Positions 51,116 through 59,968 of a stretch of DNA of 64,000 nucleotides are shown here, in pieces. Made by a program: the position numbers and the translations under genes. How positions within the stretch are numbered: position 1 is the stretch's first letter; the number at the start of each line of letters is the position of its first letter. Origin of the DNA: Microlunatus soli (GTDB lineage: Bacteria > Actinomycetota > Actinomycetes > Propionibacteriales > Propionibacteriaceae); assembly GCF_900105385.1 (NCBI RefSeq), contig NZ_LT629772.1, positions 5,952,001 through 6,016,000 on the forward strand, given 5' to 3'. Below the pieces are notes generated by a model that worked only from the letters and a program-made list of their open reading frames with translations, had not been told where the DNA came from and ran no database searches.

Positions 51116-52137
51116 TCAGATCTGCTGCGGCTGGTGCGGGCCGTGCAGGATTTCGGCAGCCAGTCGGTAACCCTGTTTGATGACCTCAGCCCCGCCCGGC
51201 GCTGCGCTGTTGCCGTGGAGCTCGAGGACGTACCGCGCGACGGCCAGCACCCGATTGAGCAGGAAGACCTCGATCGCGTCCTCATCCGCTACCGAGAGGG
51301 AATGCTCCGATCGGTAGCCCGCCAACAGCCCGGCCTTGAGGTCGAGCCATCGTTGACGGGGGATCGGCTCTGCGGCGAACCCGCGCAGGAACTGCGCCAA
51401 CTCGTGGGCGACGGGTCCCCAGGACAGGTCGCCGAAATCGAAGAAGTACACCTCGCCGTCCGGCAACAGACGGACCTGCTCGAATGCCAGATCGCCATGC
51501 AGGACGGCGAAGGTGAGCGATCGCGGTTCGGGATAATTGCCGGCGAGGTAGTCGATCAGCGCCGTGTCGATGGATGAGATCCATGATCGTTCTGCCCTGC
51601 TGAAGTAGCGGGCGGTCGGGGATTCGATCAGTTCGGGGTAGCAGCCCGAGTCCTGTTTTCCCCACTCCGACAGCGATTTCCGGCGGTCGTTGATGATCAC
51701 CGAACGATCCGGGAAGGTCTCCATCACGGTGTGCAGCCGCCGACCTGGCCCGCCACCCGATGGAGGTCCGCTGCGCCGATCGACTCCGCCGTGAGCCGCC
51801 GGAGCCGATGGTGTCGCATAACGGTGACGGGGTAGTGGACCCCATCCGATCCCTCAATCGACCCGACCCGACGGCCGTACCGATCAGCGAGCACGACCGG
51901 AGCATGCAGGCCTTGATCGTTGAGAAAGTCATACACCGCGCACTGCAGCGCCAACTCGTCCGGCGGATCACTGTCGGGGCTGCTGATCTTGACGACCCAG
52001 TCGCCGTCGTCGGTCCGGATCAGATACGCCGTGCTGTGCACACCCTGCGACAGATCACCCGGCGTCCCGACGACCTGCATGCCGTACGTGTGCAGGATGA
52101 AACCCGGAATCCGTTCCTTCCGAACAGCGACGCTCAC
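51116..52137 (-). pseudogene. Frameshifted phosphotransferase (APH/choline-kinase fold)
   Basis: Two adjacent frames together make one kinase-like protein. The upstream part (52137-51724, GTG start) is the N-lobe with GDWVVKISSPDSDPPDELAL, carrying the ATP-binding lysine. It ends QVGGCTP-stop. The downstream part (from 51727) continues with TVMETFPDRSVI and contains the catalytic loop FAVLHGDLAFEQV and the metal segment VYFFDFGDLSWGPVAHELAQ. One missing base near 51733-51740 explains the break. The stop and restart overlap as TGATG, so coupled translation of two lobes is conceivable. A sequencing error also fits. Confidence 0.7.
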
Positions 52138-52150
52138 AGCCGATGCAGTC

Positions 52151-52840
52151 CTACCGAGCGAGGTAGATGGAGTTGCTGGACTCGGAGTCGGTGATCGGAT
52201 TGGCGAAGGAGACCACCGTGCCCCGGACCCGGGCGAACTCGGTGCGCAGGACGGCGAGGAAGTCGTCGTCGGGCGGGTCGTCGGACCAGAGCGCGAAGAC
52301 GCCGTCGGCGGTCAGGTGCTGAGACATCGCGGTCAGCCCGGCGGGGGTGTAGAAGTCGCCGTGGGTCCGGTCGAGGTGATGGTCTGGCGTGTGATCGATG
52401 TCCAGCAGGATCGCGTCGTAGCGCCGATCCGGTACGCCGGCGACCAGCCTGAAGAAGTCGTCGTGGACCAGCCGAACGCGCGGGTCGGTCGCCAGCCCGA
52501 TCGTATCGGGGAACAGATCGCGACGATGCCAGTCGAGGACCGGTTCGGCCGCTTCGATCACGGTGACCTCGGCGACCCGTGGATCGGCCAACGCGGCCTG
52601 CGCGGTGTATCCGAGGCCGAGTCCACCGACCAGCACCCGGAGGTCGGCTCGGCCGAGCTCGGCGAGAGCGAGCCGGGCCAACTCGATCTCGGCGACGGTG
52701 AACAGGCTGGACATCAGGAACTCGTCATTGAGCTTGACCTCGTACACGTCCCGGTCGACGGCCAGTTCACGGCGCCGCCGGAGGGTGAACTCGCCCAGCG
52801 GCGTTTGCTGCCAGTCCAGTTCCTCGAATCGCAAGCCCAT
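52151..52840 (-). CDS. Spermidine-synthase-like SAM-binding protein
   Basis: The 229-residue product has a Rossmann methyltransferase fold with motif I LRVLVGGLGLGYTAQAAL, followed by EVTVIEAAEPVLDWHRRDLF, DAILLDIDHTPDHHL and a late strand ADGVFALWSDDPPDDDFL. Close homologues are annotated as spermine/spermidine synthases, but the polyamine gate motif is not clear. GGAAGAG precedes the ATG at 52840 by about eight bases. It ends 13 bp before the broken kinase gene on the same strand and is divergent from the ABC exporter operon. Confidence 0.8.
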   Translation of the reverse strand: MGLRFEELDWQQTPLGEFTLRRRRELAVDRDVYEVKLNDEFLMSSLFTVAEIELARLALAELGRADLRVLVGGLGLGYTAQAALADPRVAEVTVIEAAEPVLDWHRRDLFPDTIGLATDPRVRLVHDDFFRLVAGVPDRRYDAILLDIDHTPDHHLDRTHGDFYTPAGLTAMSQHLTADGVFALWSDDPPDDDFLAVLRTEFARVRGTVVSFANPITDSESSNSIYLAR

Positions 52841-52942
52841 CGGGCCACTCTTCCACGTCCGCCCGTTCACCCGAAGCCAGGGGAAACTCGATCGGTCAAA
52901 GCTCTTGACGAAACGTCGGTGGTTTGTGGTTGGTTGTGATCC

Positions 52943-53998
52943 ATGTCGGGGCCAGCGATCCGAGTCGATCAACTCGGAAAGACCTATCTCGTGCCGGAAC
53001 GAGAAGGCGGATTGCGTGCCGCGGTGACGGCACTGTTTCGTCGCCGGACGCGTGCGGTCGATGCCGTACGGGGGATCAGCTTCGGCATCGAGGCCGGCGA
53101 GGTGGTCGGCTTCCTCGGACCCAACGGCGCCGGCAAGACGACGACGCTGAAGATGCTCTCCGGATTGCTTCATCCCAGCGCCGGCGCGGCCGAGGTGTTC
53201 GGCTACACACCCTGGCAGCGGGATCGCAACTACCTCGGCCGGATGACGTTGATCATGGGGCAGCGCAGCCAGTTGCAGTGGGACATCCCGGTCGTCGACT
53301 CCTACCGGCTCAACAAGGCGATCTTCCAGATCTCCGATGCCGACTTCGCTGCTCGGTTGGGAGAGCTCACCGAGCTGCTCGAGCTCAGCGAGCTGCTCCG
53401 CAAGCCGGCGCGCAACCTGTCGCTGGGCGAGCGGATGAAGTGCGAGTTCGCAGGGTCGTTGCTGCACCGGCCGCAGGTGCTCTTCCTGGACGAGCCGACG
53501 ATCGGCCTGGACGTGGCGATGCAGCGCAGGATCCGATCGTTCGTGGCGGAGTACAACGCCCGGACCGGTGCATGTGTGATCTTGACCAGCCATTACATGG
53601 CCGACGTCGAGGCACTGTGCAAACGGGTGATCGTGATCCATCACGGTGAGCTGCTCTTCGACGGCCCCCTGACCGAGCTGGTCCGGGCGTTCGCCCCGGA
53701 CAAGACCATCACCGTCGAGTTGGTCGCCGGCGCTATCGCCACCCAGGCCGAGGTGCTGGCTCTGGCGGGGCAGCGGCTGCCCGGAGTCGCGGTGCAGCCG
53801 ACCGAGACCGGCTGGCAGGTCCGGCTGCCGTCCGATCACACCGCCGCTGTCGCCGGACGGCTGCTGGCCGGGCTCGAGGTCGCCGACCTCACCATCGAGG
53901 AGGAGCCGATCGAGGCCGTGATCGAGAAAGTGTTCGCGGTCGAAGCCGGCGGCCACGATCAGGCCGGCGCGCATGATCAATCCGGGGGACGGCGATGA
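52943..53998 (+). CDS. ABC-2 exporter ATP-binding protein
   Basis: The 351-residue product has the Walker A FLGPNGAGKTTTLKMLSG, a Q-loop near MGQRSQLQWDIPV, the signature NLSLGERMKCEFAGSLLHRP, Walker B VLFLDEPTIGLDV and the switch histidine in LTSHYMADVEAL. A C-terminal domain of about 90 residues (KTITVELVAGAIATQAEVLA) resembles that of the DrrA/viologen-exporter group. Together with the two following permeases it forms an export pump. The genes overlap by four bases (ATGA, then GTGA), so all three are coupled. Confidence 0.93.
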   Translation: MSGPAIRVDQLGKTYLVPEREGGLRAAVTALFRRRTRAVDAVRGISFGIEAGEVVGFLGPNGAGKTTTLKMLSGLLHPSAGAAEVFGYTPWQRDRNYLGRMTLIMGQRSQLQWDIPVVDSYRLNKAIFQISDADFAARLGELTELLELSELLRKPARNLSLGERMKCEFAGSLLHRPQVLFLDEPTIGLDVAMQRRIRSFVAEYNARTGACVILTSHYMADVEALCKRVIVIHHGELLFDGPLTELVRAFAPDKTITVELVAGAIATQAEVLALAGQRLPGVAVQPTETGWQVRLPSDHTAAVAGRLLAGLEVADLTIEEEPIEAVIEKVFAVEAGGHDQAGAHDQSGGRR

Positions 53999-54849
53999 GT
54001 GGGCAGCTGCTCCGGCGGGACGGTCCGGACTTCGCCCGCTTCTCCCCGCGGGTCCTGGCGCAGTACTACCGCGGCGAGTTCGCGGCGGCAACCGCGGTCA
54101 ATCTGGCCTATCGCGGATCGGTGATCATCTGGCTGGTCACCGGGCTGATCCAGCCGATCGTGTTGATCATCGTCTGGCGTACGGTGGCCGGCCCGACCGG
54201 TGTTGTCGGCGGCTACACCGCGGACCGTTTCGTCAGCTATTTCGCGATCATGATGCTGGTCGACCACCTGACGTTCATCTGGCTGATGTGGGAGTTCGAG
54301 TGGCGAGTGCGGGAAGGGCAGTTCTCGCCACTGCTGCTCCGGCCGATCCATCCGATCCACAAGGACATCATCGCCACCACCTCGTACAAGGTCGTCGGAT
54401 TGGCGGCGGTGCTGCCCGCCGCGGTGATCATGATCATCGCCTTCGGCGGCGACCTCGGCGGCATCACGGTCGGTCGATTGCTGGCCGCGGTGCCGGCGCT
54501 GGTCGGTGCGATGGTGCTCCGTTTCATCCTGGAATGGGTGCTCGCGTTGAGCGCGTTCTGGCTGACCAAGGTGTCGGCGTTGAACAACCTCTACTTCTCG
54601 ATCCGGACCTTCCTGAGCGGTGGTTTCGCACCGTTGTCCGTGCTGCCGGGAGTGGTCGCGACGATCGCGACCTGGTCGCCGTTCCCCTGGTCCCAGGCCT
54701 TTGTGGTCAACGTGGTGATGGGGGAGACCACCGGCTCCGACGTGCTGATCGGCTATGCAGCGCAGGCCGGGTGGATCGTGGTGATGCTGGTCGTGTTGCG
54801 GTTCGTCTGGTCCCGGGCCGTCCGGCGCTATTCGGCGGTGGGCACGTGA
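53995..54849 (+). CDS. ABC-2 family permease, first subunit
   Basis: A 284-residue protein with six predicted helices. It carries the ABC-2 membrane family 6 pattern: an amphipathic N-terminus (YYRGEFAAATAVNLAYRG), a pair of early helices, the loop RVREGQFSPLLLRPIHPIHK, and NLYFSIRTFLSGGFAPLSVL. It pairs with the next gene, so the exporter is a heterodimer of two permeases and an ATPase dimer. The substrate cannot be inferred; homologous pumps export drugs or lipids. Confidence 0.87.
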   Translation: MSGQLLRRDGPDFARFSPRVLAQYYRGEFAAATAVNLAYRGSVIIWLVTGLIQPIVLIIVWRTVAGPTGVVGGYTADRFVSYFAIMMLVDHLTFIWLMWEFEWRVREGQFSPLLLRPIHPIHKDIIATTSYKVVGLAAVLPAAVIMIIAFGGDLGGITVGRLLAAVPALVGAMVLRFILEWVLALSAFWLTKVSALNNLYFSIRTFLSGGFAPLSVLPGVVATIATWSPFPWSQAFVVNVVMGETTGSDVLIGYAAQAGWIVVMLVVLRFVWSRAVRRYSAVGT

Positions 54850-55649
54850 GCAGCACGCTGCAGCACAATCTGACGATCGTCCGGACCTACGTCCGGCTGG
54901 GGGCCCTGAACGTCATGCAGTATCGCGGTGAGTTCTTCATCGCGGTGATCAACGCCGCCATCACGCTGGTGACCCAGTTGCTCGGGCTGGCGGTGATCTT
55001 CGGACGGACCGCCACCCTGGACGGATGGACCCCGGCCGGGCTGCTGGCGTTGATCGGCGTGCATTTCTTCCTGTCCGGTGTGATCGGCCTGGTCATCCAG
55101 CCGTCCTTGGAGCAGCTGATGGAGGGCATCCGACTGGGCACCTTCGACTTCACCCTCACCAAACCGGCCGACTCCCAACTGCTGGCCAGCGTGCAGACGG
55201 TCTCGCCGGCACGACTGGTCGATGTGCTGGTCGGGCTCGGCATCGTCGGCTACGCCTGTGTCCGGCTCGGCACCACGATCCCGCCGCTGCAATGGCTGGC
55301 CTTCTGCGTGACGTTGGTCCTCGGCGTGGTGATCGTGTACTCGTTCCTGATGTTGCTGGGTACCTGCGCCTTCTGGTTCGTGAAACTGGACAACATCCTG
55401 GTCGTCTTCTCGTCCGTGTTCGGCCAGGCCGGCCGGTGGCCGATCACGATCTTCCCGAGTTGGATGCGGATCGTGCTGACCTTCGTGATCCCGGTCGGGT
55501 TTGCCGTCACGGTGCCGGCCCAGGCCTTGTCGACCGGGCTGGATCTGGCCACTCTCGGAGCGACGGCGCTGGTCGCCGTGCTGTTCTTCACCGGTTGCCG
55601 GCTGTTCTGGAGGTATGCGATGCGGCATTACACCGGGGCGTCGGCCTAG
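54846..55649 (+). CDS. ABC-2 family permease, second subunit
   Basis: The 267-residue partner permease has six predicted helices. The layout parallels the first permease: an N-terminal amphipathic segment (YVRLGALNVMQYRGEFF), the loop EGIRLGTFDFTLTKPADSQL and FSSVFGQAGRWPITIFPSWM. Start GTG 54846 overlaps the stop of the first permease. It ends the three-gene operon; no hairpin terminator is visible in the 80 bp before the next promoter. Confidence 0.87.
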   Translation: MSSTLQHNLTIVRTYVRLGALNVMQYRGEFFIAVINAAITLVTQLLGLAVIFGRTATLDGWTPAGLLALIGVHFFLSGVIGLVIQPSLEQLMEGIRLGTFDFTLTKPADSQLLASVQTVSPARLVDVLVGLGIVGYACVRLGTTIPPLQWLAFCVTLVLGVVIVYSFLMLLGTCAFWFVKLDNILVVFSSVFGQAGRWPITIFPSWMRIVLTFVIPVGFAVTVPAQALSTGLDLATLGATALVAVLFFTGCRLFWRYAMRHYTGASA

Positions 55650-55693
55650 GAACTGCGTGTCCCGTCCGAGTTCGGCCACCTATCAACGGAATG

Positions 55694-55722
55694 TTGACAA
55701 CGTTTCGTTGACGATGCAGGAT
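55694..55722 (+). promoter_or_regulatory. Promoter for a leaderless transcript, with dyad
   Basis: TTGACA (55694-55699), a 17-bp spacer and CAGGAT (55717-55722) place the transcription start at about 55729-55730, which is the ATG of the following gene. TCAACGGAA (55683-55691) and TTTCGTTGA (55703-55711) form a dyad (8 of 9) surrounding the -35 box, a likely operator. Confidence 0.5.
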
Positions 55723-55729
55723 GCCATCC

Positions 55730-56128
55730 ATGCCGCCAATCACCGATCCGTTCGGGTCCGCCGACGACGATCAGGTCCGCGCCCACCGCGAGCAGCTCGC
55801 GCGTGCCCGGCTCCTGGACCGCCCTGGTGTCGACGGCATCACTGCCCGTCCGGGGCGCCCGGCCGCGATCCCGCCGTCGGCGGTCGACCTGGTGCAGGAC
55901 GCGGTCCATCGCTCGGCCGACCTCGCCGAGGAGGATCTACTGAGCGCGCTGGTGCTGTTGCCGGCGGCGCGTGCCGAGGTCGACGGGCTGGAGTCCGGGC
56001 TGCTGTTCCTCGCCCGCAGTGCGGGGCTGACGTGGGCCCAGATCGCCGAGGCGATGGGCTTCAACTCCCCGCAAGCCTGTCAGCAGCACTACGACCGGCT
56101 GGCGGCCCGACGGAATGTCTCCCGATGA
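55730..56128 (+). CDS. Small protein with a C-terminal helix-turn-helix-like motif
   Basis: About 132 residues, acidic and alanine-rich. The C-terminal LTWAQIAEAMGFNSPQACQQ with HYDRLAARR has the spacing of a sigma-region-4-like or RNA-polymerase-type helix-turn-helix. A related pattern is common in short actinobacterial DNA-binding proteins. ATG 55730 coincides with the predicted start point of the promoter at 55694-55722; an ATG at 55721 is also in frame. It overlaps the next gene by four bases (ATGA), so they act as a pair. Confidence 0.65.
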   Translation: MPPITDPFGSADDDQVRAHREQLARARLLDRPGVDGITARPGRPAAIPPSAVDLVQDAVHRSADLAEEDLLSALVLLPAARAEVDGLESGLLFLARSAGLTWAQIAEAMGFNSPQACQQHYDRLAARRNVSR

Positions 56129-56769
56129 GCCGGCAGTCGACCGTCGACCTGCTGGCACTGCACGCCGTACGGATCCTCGGCTTCGCCGACACCCCGGTGA
56201 TCGCCGCACGGTTCGGTCTCGACCCGAACCGGACGTCGGAGGCGCTCGCCGACGCCGAGGCCGTGGGGTGGGTCGGCCGTACCGCCTTCGGTGATCTTGC
56301 TGGGTGGTCGCTGACCGACGCGGGCCGGGTGGAGAACGAACGGCAACTGGCCGCCGAACTCGACGGCAGCGACGGTGCGGCGACGGTTCGCGCCGGGTAT
56401 CGCGATTTCCTGCCGTGGAACGCACGCCTGCAGCGGGCCTGCACCGATTGGCAGGTGCGGCCGACGGTCCGTGATCGACTGGCCGCCAACGATCACGCCG
56501 ATCCGACCTGGGATGCACGGGTGCTCGCCGAACTCGCCGCCGTCGCGGCCGCGTTGCCCGCTGTGGTGACCCTGCTTGCCGGGGTCCTCGCCCGCTTCGG
56601 TGGCTACGACACCCGCTTCGGCGGTGCGCTCGACCGGGTTCGGGCCGGGCAGCAGGAATGGGTCAACGGCACCACCATCGATTCCTGTCATCGGGTGTGG
56701 TTCGAGCTGCACGAGGACCTCCTGGCGACCCTCGGGATCGACCGGTCGTCGGAGTCGCCGGTCTCGTGA
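56125..56769 (+). CDS. Winged-helix-like regulator partner
   Basis: The product has 214 residues. The N-terminal part (DLLALHAVRILGFADTPVIA, ARFGLDPNRTSEALADAEAV, then GWSLTDAGRVENERQLAAEL) reads as a winged helix-turn-helix, with the wing around GRTAFGDLAGW. The rest is helical (YRDFLPWNARLQRACTDWQV) and reminiscent of a MarR- or PadR-type effector half. It is coupled to the small HTH-like gene upstream. The ligand and targets are unknown; the dyad at 55683-55711 may be the autoregulatory site. Confidence 0.65.
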   Translation: MSRQSTVDLLALHAVRILGFADTPVIAARFGLDPNRTSEALADAEAVGWVGRTAFGDLAGWSLTDAGRVENERQLAAELDGSDGAATVRAGYRDFLPWNARLQRACTDWQVRPTVRDRLAANDHADPTWDARVLAELAAVAAALPAVVTLLAGVLARFGGYDTRFGGALDRVRAGQQEWVNGTTIDSCHRVWFELHEDLLATLGIDRSSESPVS

Positions 56770-56850
56770 TCACTTTCGGCGATCGGCGTCGGGATCCGAC
56801 GCCGGCCGCCGGGGTCGGTCCCCGGTGCGGGAACCGGTACGGTGGCCGGC

Positions 56851-57558
56851 GTGCGTTTGGTGATTGCCCATTGTCAGGTCGACTACGCGGGCCGGTTGAC
56901 GGCTCATTTGCCGTTCGCCCAGAGATTGATCATGGTCAAGGCCGACGGGTCGGTCTCGATCCACGCCGACGACCGCGCCTACAAGCCGCTGAACTGGATG
57001 AGCCCGCCGTGCACGATGGCCGAGCTGCCGGCAGACGAGGTGGCCTCGGCGGCCGAGGAGATGGGTCGCGAGCTGTCGGGTCTCTGGGAGGTCAAGGGGC
57101 GCGACGGCGACACGCTGCAGATCGCCCTCGGTGAGGTGTTGCACGACTCCAGCCACGAGCTCGGCATCGACCCCGGCCTGCAGAAGGACGGTGTCGAGGC
57201 CCATCTGCAGGCCCTGCTCGCCGAACATCCGCAGACCTTCGGTACGGGCTGGTCGTTGGTCCGGCGCGAGCATCCGACCGCGATCGGTCCTGTCGATCTG
57301 CTCTGCCGCGATGCCGAGGGGCGCTACGTCGCGGTCGAGGTCAAACGCCGCGGCGAGATCGACGGCGTCGAGCAGCTCACCCGCTACCTGGAGCTGATGC
57401 GCCGAGACCCGTTGCTCGGTGAGGTACGTGGCGTGTTCGCCGCGCAGCAGATCAAGCCACAGGCCAAGGTGTTGGCGACCGACCGAGGCATCGACTGCCT
57501 GACCGTCGACTACGACGCACTGCGCGGCATGGACAACGCCGAGGACCGCCTGTTCTGA
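56851..57558 (+). CDS. nucS: Mismatch-specific endonuclease NucS (EndoMS)
   Basis: The 235-residue protein starts [20 protein letters not shown], the diagnostic NucS beginning, which is why GTG 56851 is preferred to GTG 56842. The RecB-like nuclease core holds D149 in [11 protein letters not shown] and E163/K165 in [20 protein letters not shown]. The C-terminus ends DNAEDRLF, resembling the sliding-clamp interaction tail. NucS cuts both strands at mismatches and replaces MutS/MutL repair in most Actinobacteria. It is convergent with the DivIVA-like gene. Confidence 0.95.
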   Translation: MRLVIAHCQVDYAGRLTAHLPFAQRLIMVKADGSVSIHADDRAYKPLNWMSPPCTMAELPADEVASAAEEMGRELSGLWEVKGRDGDTLQIALGEVLHDSSHELGIDPGLQKDGVEAHLQALLAEHPQTFGTGWSLVRREHPTAIGPVDLLCRDAEGRYVAVEVKRRGEIDGVEQLTRYLELMRRDPLLGEVRGVFAAQQIKPQAKVLATDRGIDCLTVDYDALRGMDNAEDRLF

Positions 57559-57594
57559 CCTCTTGGCCCCGGTTGTCGCCGATCAGCTCGGCGG

Positions 57595-59133
57595 TCAGCG
57601 GCGCTGGTCGCCGGAGGATGACTTCTGGTCCGCCTTCGACTGGCCGGGCGTGACCGGCACCGTCACGGTGTCCTCGTTCTCCTCATCGGAATCGGCGGCT
57701 TCGCTCGTGCCGGCGCTCTGATCCGAGCCCGCCGTGGGCCCGCCCGGGCCCTGCATCTCCGACAACGGGCGCAAGACGGTCTGATCGTCGTCGTCGCGAG
57801 CGGCCGCCCCTGGAGTCGTGGTCGACCCTGTGGACCCCTTGGTCCCGGTGGAGGCCTGCTGCGGAGCGGGCGCCTTGGGCGAAGCGGGTGCCGGGGTGGC
57901 CTGCTTCGCCGAACCATTGGCCGAGGTGGCCACCGTCGGGGCTGCCGGCCTCTTCCCGGCCGTCTGTTGCTTCGGTGCCTGCGAGTCGGCTGCGGTGGGA
58001 TCGGCGGCGGTGGCCTGTTCGGACGAACCGTCGTCCTTGAATTCCTCCAGATCCTCCGACAGGTCGGCGAGCGGCTGCATGTCCGGCACGTCCGCCGCGC
58101 TCTGCGAGGCTAGCGCCGACAGGCTCTGCAGCTGATTGAGGACCGCCTGCTTGCGCTGCAGCAGATTGTCGGTCTCGCGCTTCAACTGCTCCTTGCGCCA
58201 CTCGAATTCCTGCTGGGTCCGCTGGGTGATCCGCTCGGCCTGCTTCTTGGCCGCGGCCAGGATCCGTTCGGACTCGTCCTTGGCGTCCAGCCGCAGCTTC
58301 TCGGCTTCGGCCTGTGCCTCGGTACGGGCCTTGGCCGACGCCTCGATGTCGTCCGACATCCGCTTGCCCGATTCCTGGTGGTGCTGGGTCGCCTCGGACA
58401 GCAGTTTGCCGGTTGCGGCCACCGACTCGGCGTGCATCCGCTTCAGTTCGGTGGTGGCCGCTTCGCGTTCGGCGACGACCTGCTGACGGATACCGGCAGC
58501 CTCGGCCTCGGCGGCGCGCTTGTAGCCCTCGCCTTCCAGATAACCTGCCTGCCGTACCGAATCCGACTGTTGCTGCGCCTCGCGGCGGATGGCTTCGGCC
58601 TCTCGTTGCGCGGCAGCCTTCAGGTTGGCCGCCTCGGCCCGGGCTCGCTCGACCTCGGCCTGCACCTCCTGCTGGCCCTTGCCGCGCAACTGTTCCAGCT
58701 CGCCGCGGCCGCCGACCCGGATCTGCTCGCCGTCGGCCTCGGCCTGCTGCCGGAGGCGATCGGCGTCGCGGCGGCCGGCATCGCGGAGCTGATTGGCGTC
58801 GGTGTTGGCCTTGTCCAACATCTCCTTCGCCTGCTCCTCGGCCATCCGCAGGATGGCGCCGGCCCGGGCACCCAGTGAGGAGTAGTCGACCTCACCGGTC
58901 GGACGGTCCTCCAACTCCTTGGAGACCTTGCCCAGTTGATCTTGAGCCTCGGCCAACTGGCGCTGCAGCTCGGTGATCTGATGATTGGACTGGACGACTC
59001 TGCCTTCCAGCCCTCGTACGTAGTCGTCGACGGCGGTCCGGTCGTAACCCCGCAATGCTGACGGGAAATTGCCGACCGCGCTCGCGGTCTCGTCGAAGAG
59101 GTTGAGTCCGGTCGTCTCGTCCGAAGAAGCCAT
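57595..59133 (-). CDS. DivIVA-like large coiled-coil protein
   Basis: The 512-residue product has a DivIVA-like N-terminus (FPSALRGYDRTAVDDYVRGL, then EGRVVQSNHQITELQRQLAE). A coiled coil of about 300 residues rich in Ala, Glu, Gln and Arg follows, with 11-residue-like periodicity (KAAAQREAEAIRREAQQQSD). The C-terminus is a 130-residue low-complexity Pro/Thr/Ser/Gln tail. It resembles cytoskeletal polarity proteins such as Scy/FilP-type coiled coils, and may organise polar growth with Wag31. GGGGA lies five bases before ATG 59133. The exact partners are unknown. Confidence 0.8.
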   Translation of the reverse strand: MASSDETTGLNLFDETASAVGNFPSALRGYDRTAVDDYVRGLEGRVVQSNHQITELQRQLAEAQDQLGKVSKELEDRPTGEVDYSSLGARAGAILRMAEEQAKEMLDKANTDANQLRDAGRRDADRLRQQAEADGEQIRVGGRGELEQLRGKGQQEVQAEVERARAEAANLKAAAQREAEAIRREAQQQSDSVRQAGYLEGEGYKRAAEAEAAGIRQQVVAEREAATTELKRMHAESVAATGKLLSEATQHHQESGKRMSDDIEASAKARTEAQAEAEKLRLDAKDESERILAAAKKQAERITQRTQQEFEWRKEQLKRETDNLLQRKQAVLNQLQSLSALASQSAADVPDMQPLADLSEDLEEFKDDGSSEQATAADPTAADSQAPKQQTAGKRPAAPTVATSANGSAKQATPAPASPKAPAPQQASTGTKGSTGSTTTPGAAARDDDDQTVLRPLSEMQGPGGPTAGSDQSAGTSEAADSDEENEDTVTVPVTPGQSKADQKSSSGDQRR

Positions 59134-59258
59134 CAAGTCCCCAACTATCAGATCGTGCGCCGTTGGCGCAGGTATTGCGAAGGTTCAGGTAACCCCAACG
59201 TTAGCGCTCCCGCTCCCGCAATCACTGTTACCGCGCGGGATTCGCCGGGCGCGTCGTG

Positions 59259-59762
59259 TCAGCTGTCGCAATCGCGCCCCCTGTCCTGCACAACGGGCTC
59301 CGCGGGCTGCACCAACTCGAGCAGGACGCCGCCGGCATCCTTGGGGTGTACGAAGTTGATCATCGAACCTGCGGTACCGACCCTCGCCTCGGGGTACAGC
59401 AGGCGGAGCCCTCGACCACGGAGCTCGCTGCTCGTCGCCTCGACGTCGGCCACCCGCAGCGCCAGCTGCTGCAGACCCGGGCCGGATCTGTCCAGGAAAC
59501 GGGCGATGGCCGAGTCGTCCGACAGCGGAGCCAGCACCTGTAATTGGGTCGGTCGTTCCGTCGCCGCGTGCTCGGCAGCCGGCCCGAGCATCACCTCGAT
59601 CACCTGTTGCTGCAGGTTGGTCTCCCGGTGCACCTCGACCAGGCCGAACATGTCCCGATAGAAGGCCACGGTGGCGTCCAGATCCGCGGTGGCGATCCCG
59701 ACATGATCGACCGCGGCGGCGCGCAGAGCGGATGGAACGGCCTCGGATGTCGCTGAACCCAT
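59259..59762 (-). CDS. mce: Methylmalonyl-CoA epimerase (VOC family)
   Basis: The 167-residue protein has the epimerase pattern: [20 protein letters not shown] with metal H20, [37 protein letters not shown] with the final glutamate ligand. It interconverts (2S)- and (2R)-methylmalonyl-CoA between propionyl-CoA carboxylase and the B12-dependent mutase. The usual GLHHIAF segment is GLQQLALRV here, so a metal-binding histidine is replaced by glutamine. It is divergent from the thiolase-MeaB operon, which fits the same pathway. The start at ATG 59762 is chosen by family length. Confidence 0.87.
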   Translation of the reverse strand: MGSATSEAVPSALRAAAVDHVGIATADLDATVAFYRDMFGLVEVHRETNLQQQVIEVMLGPAAEHAATERPTQLQVLAPLSDDSAIARFLDRSGPGLQQLALRVADVEATSSELRGRGLRLLYPEARVGTAGSMINFVHPKDAGGVLLELVQPAEPVVQDRGRDCDS

Positions 59763-59968
59763 GCTCCCAGTCTCCACCTGTTGAGCGATTCGGTCCCGCA
59801 AGGACAGTGCCCGGCGCTTCGACTGTTGACCGTGATGTTCGGCAACGGCGACCACCTCGCGTCCGATCGTCGGGGGACCGGCTGTTGCTCGCACCGCCGG
59901 AGCGCCGTCGGGAGCTATCGTGCAAGGTAACGGAGCGTGCACGCAGGGTTGCTGAGCAGGAGGTTGAG

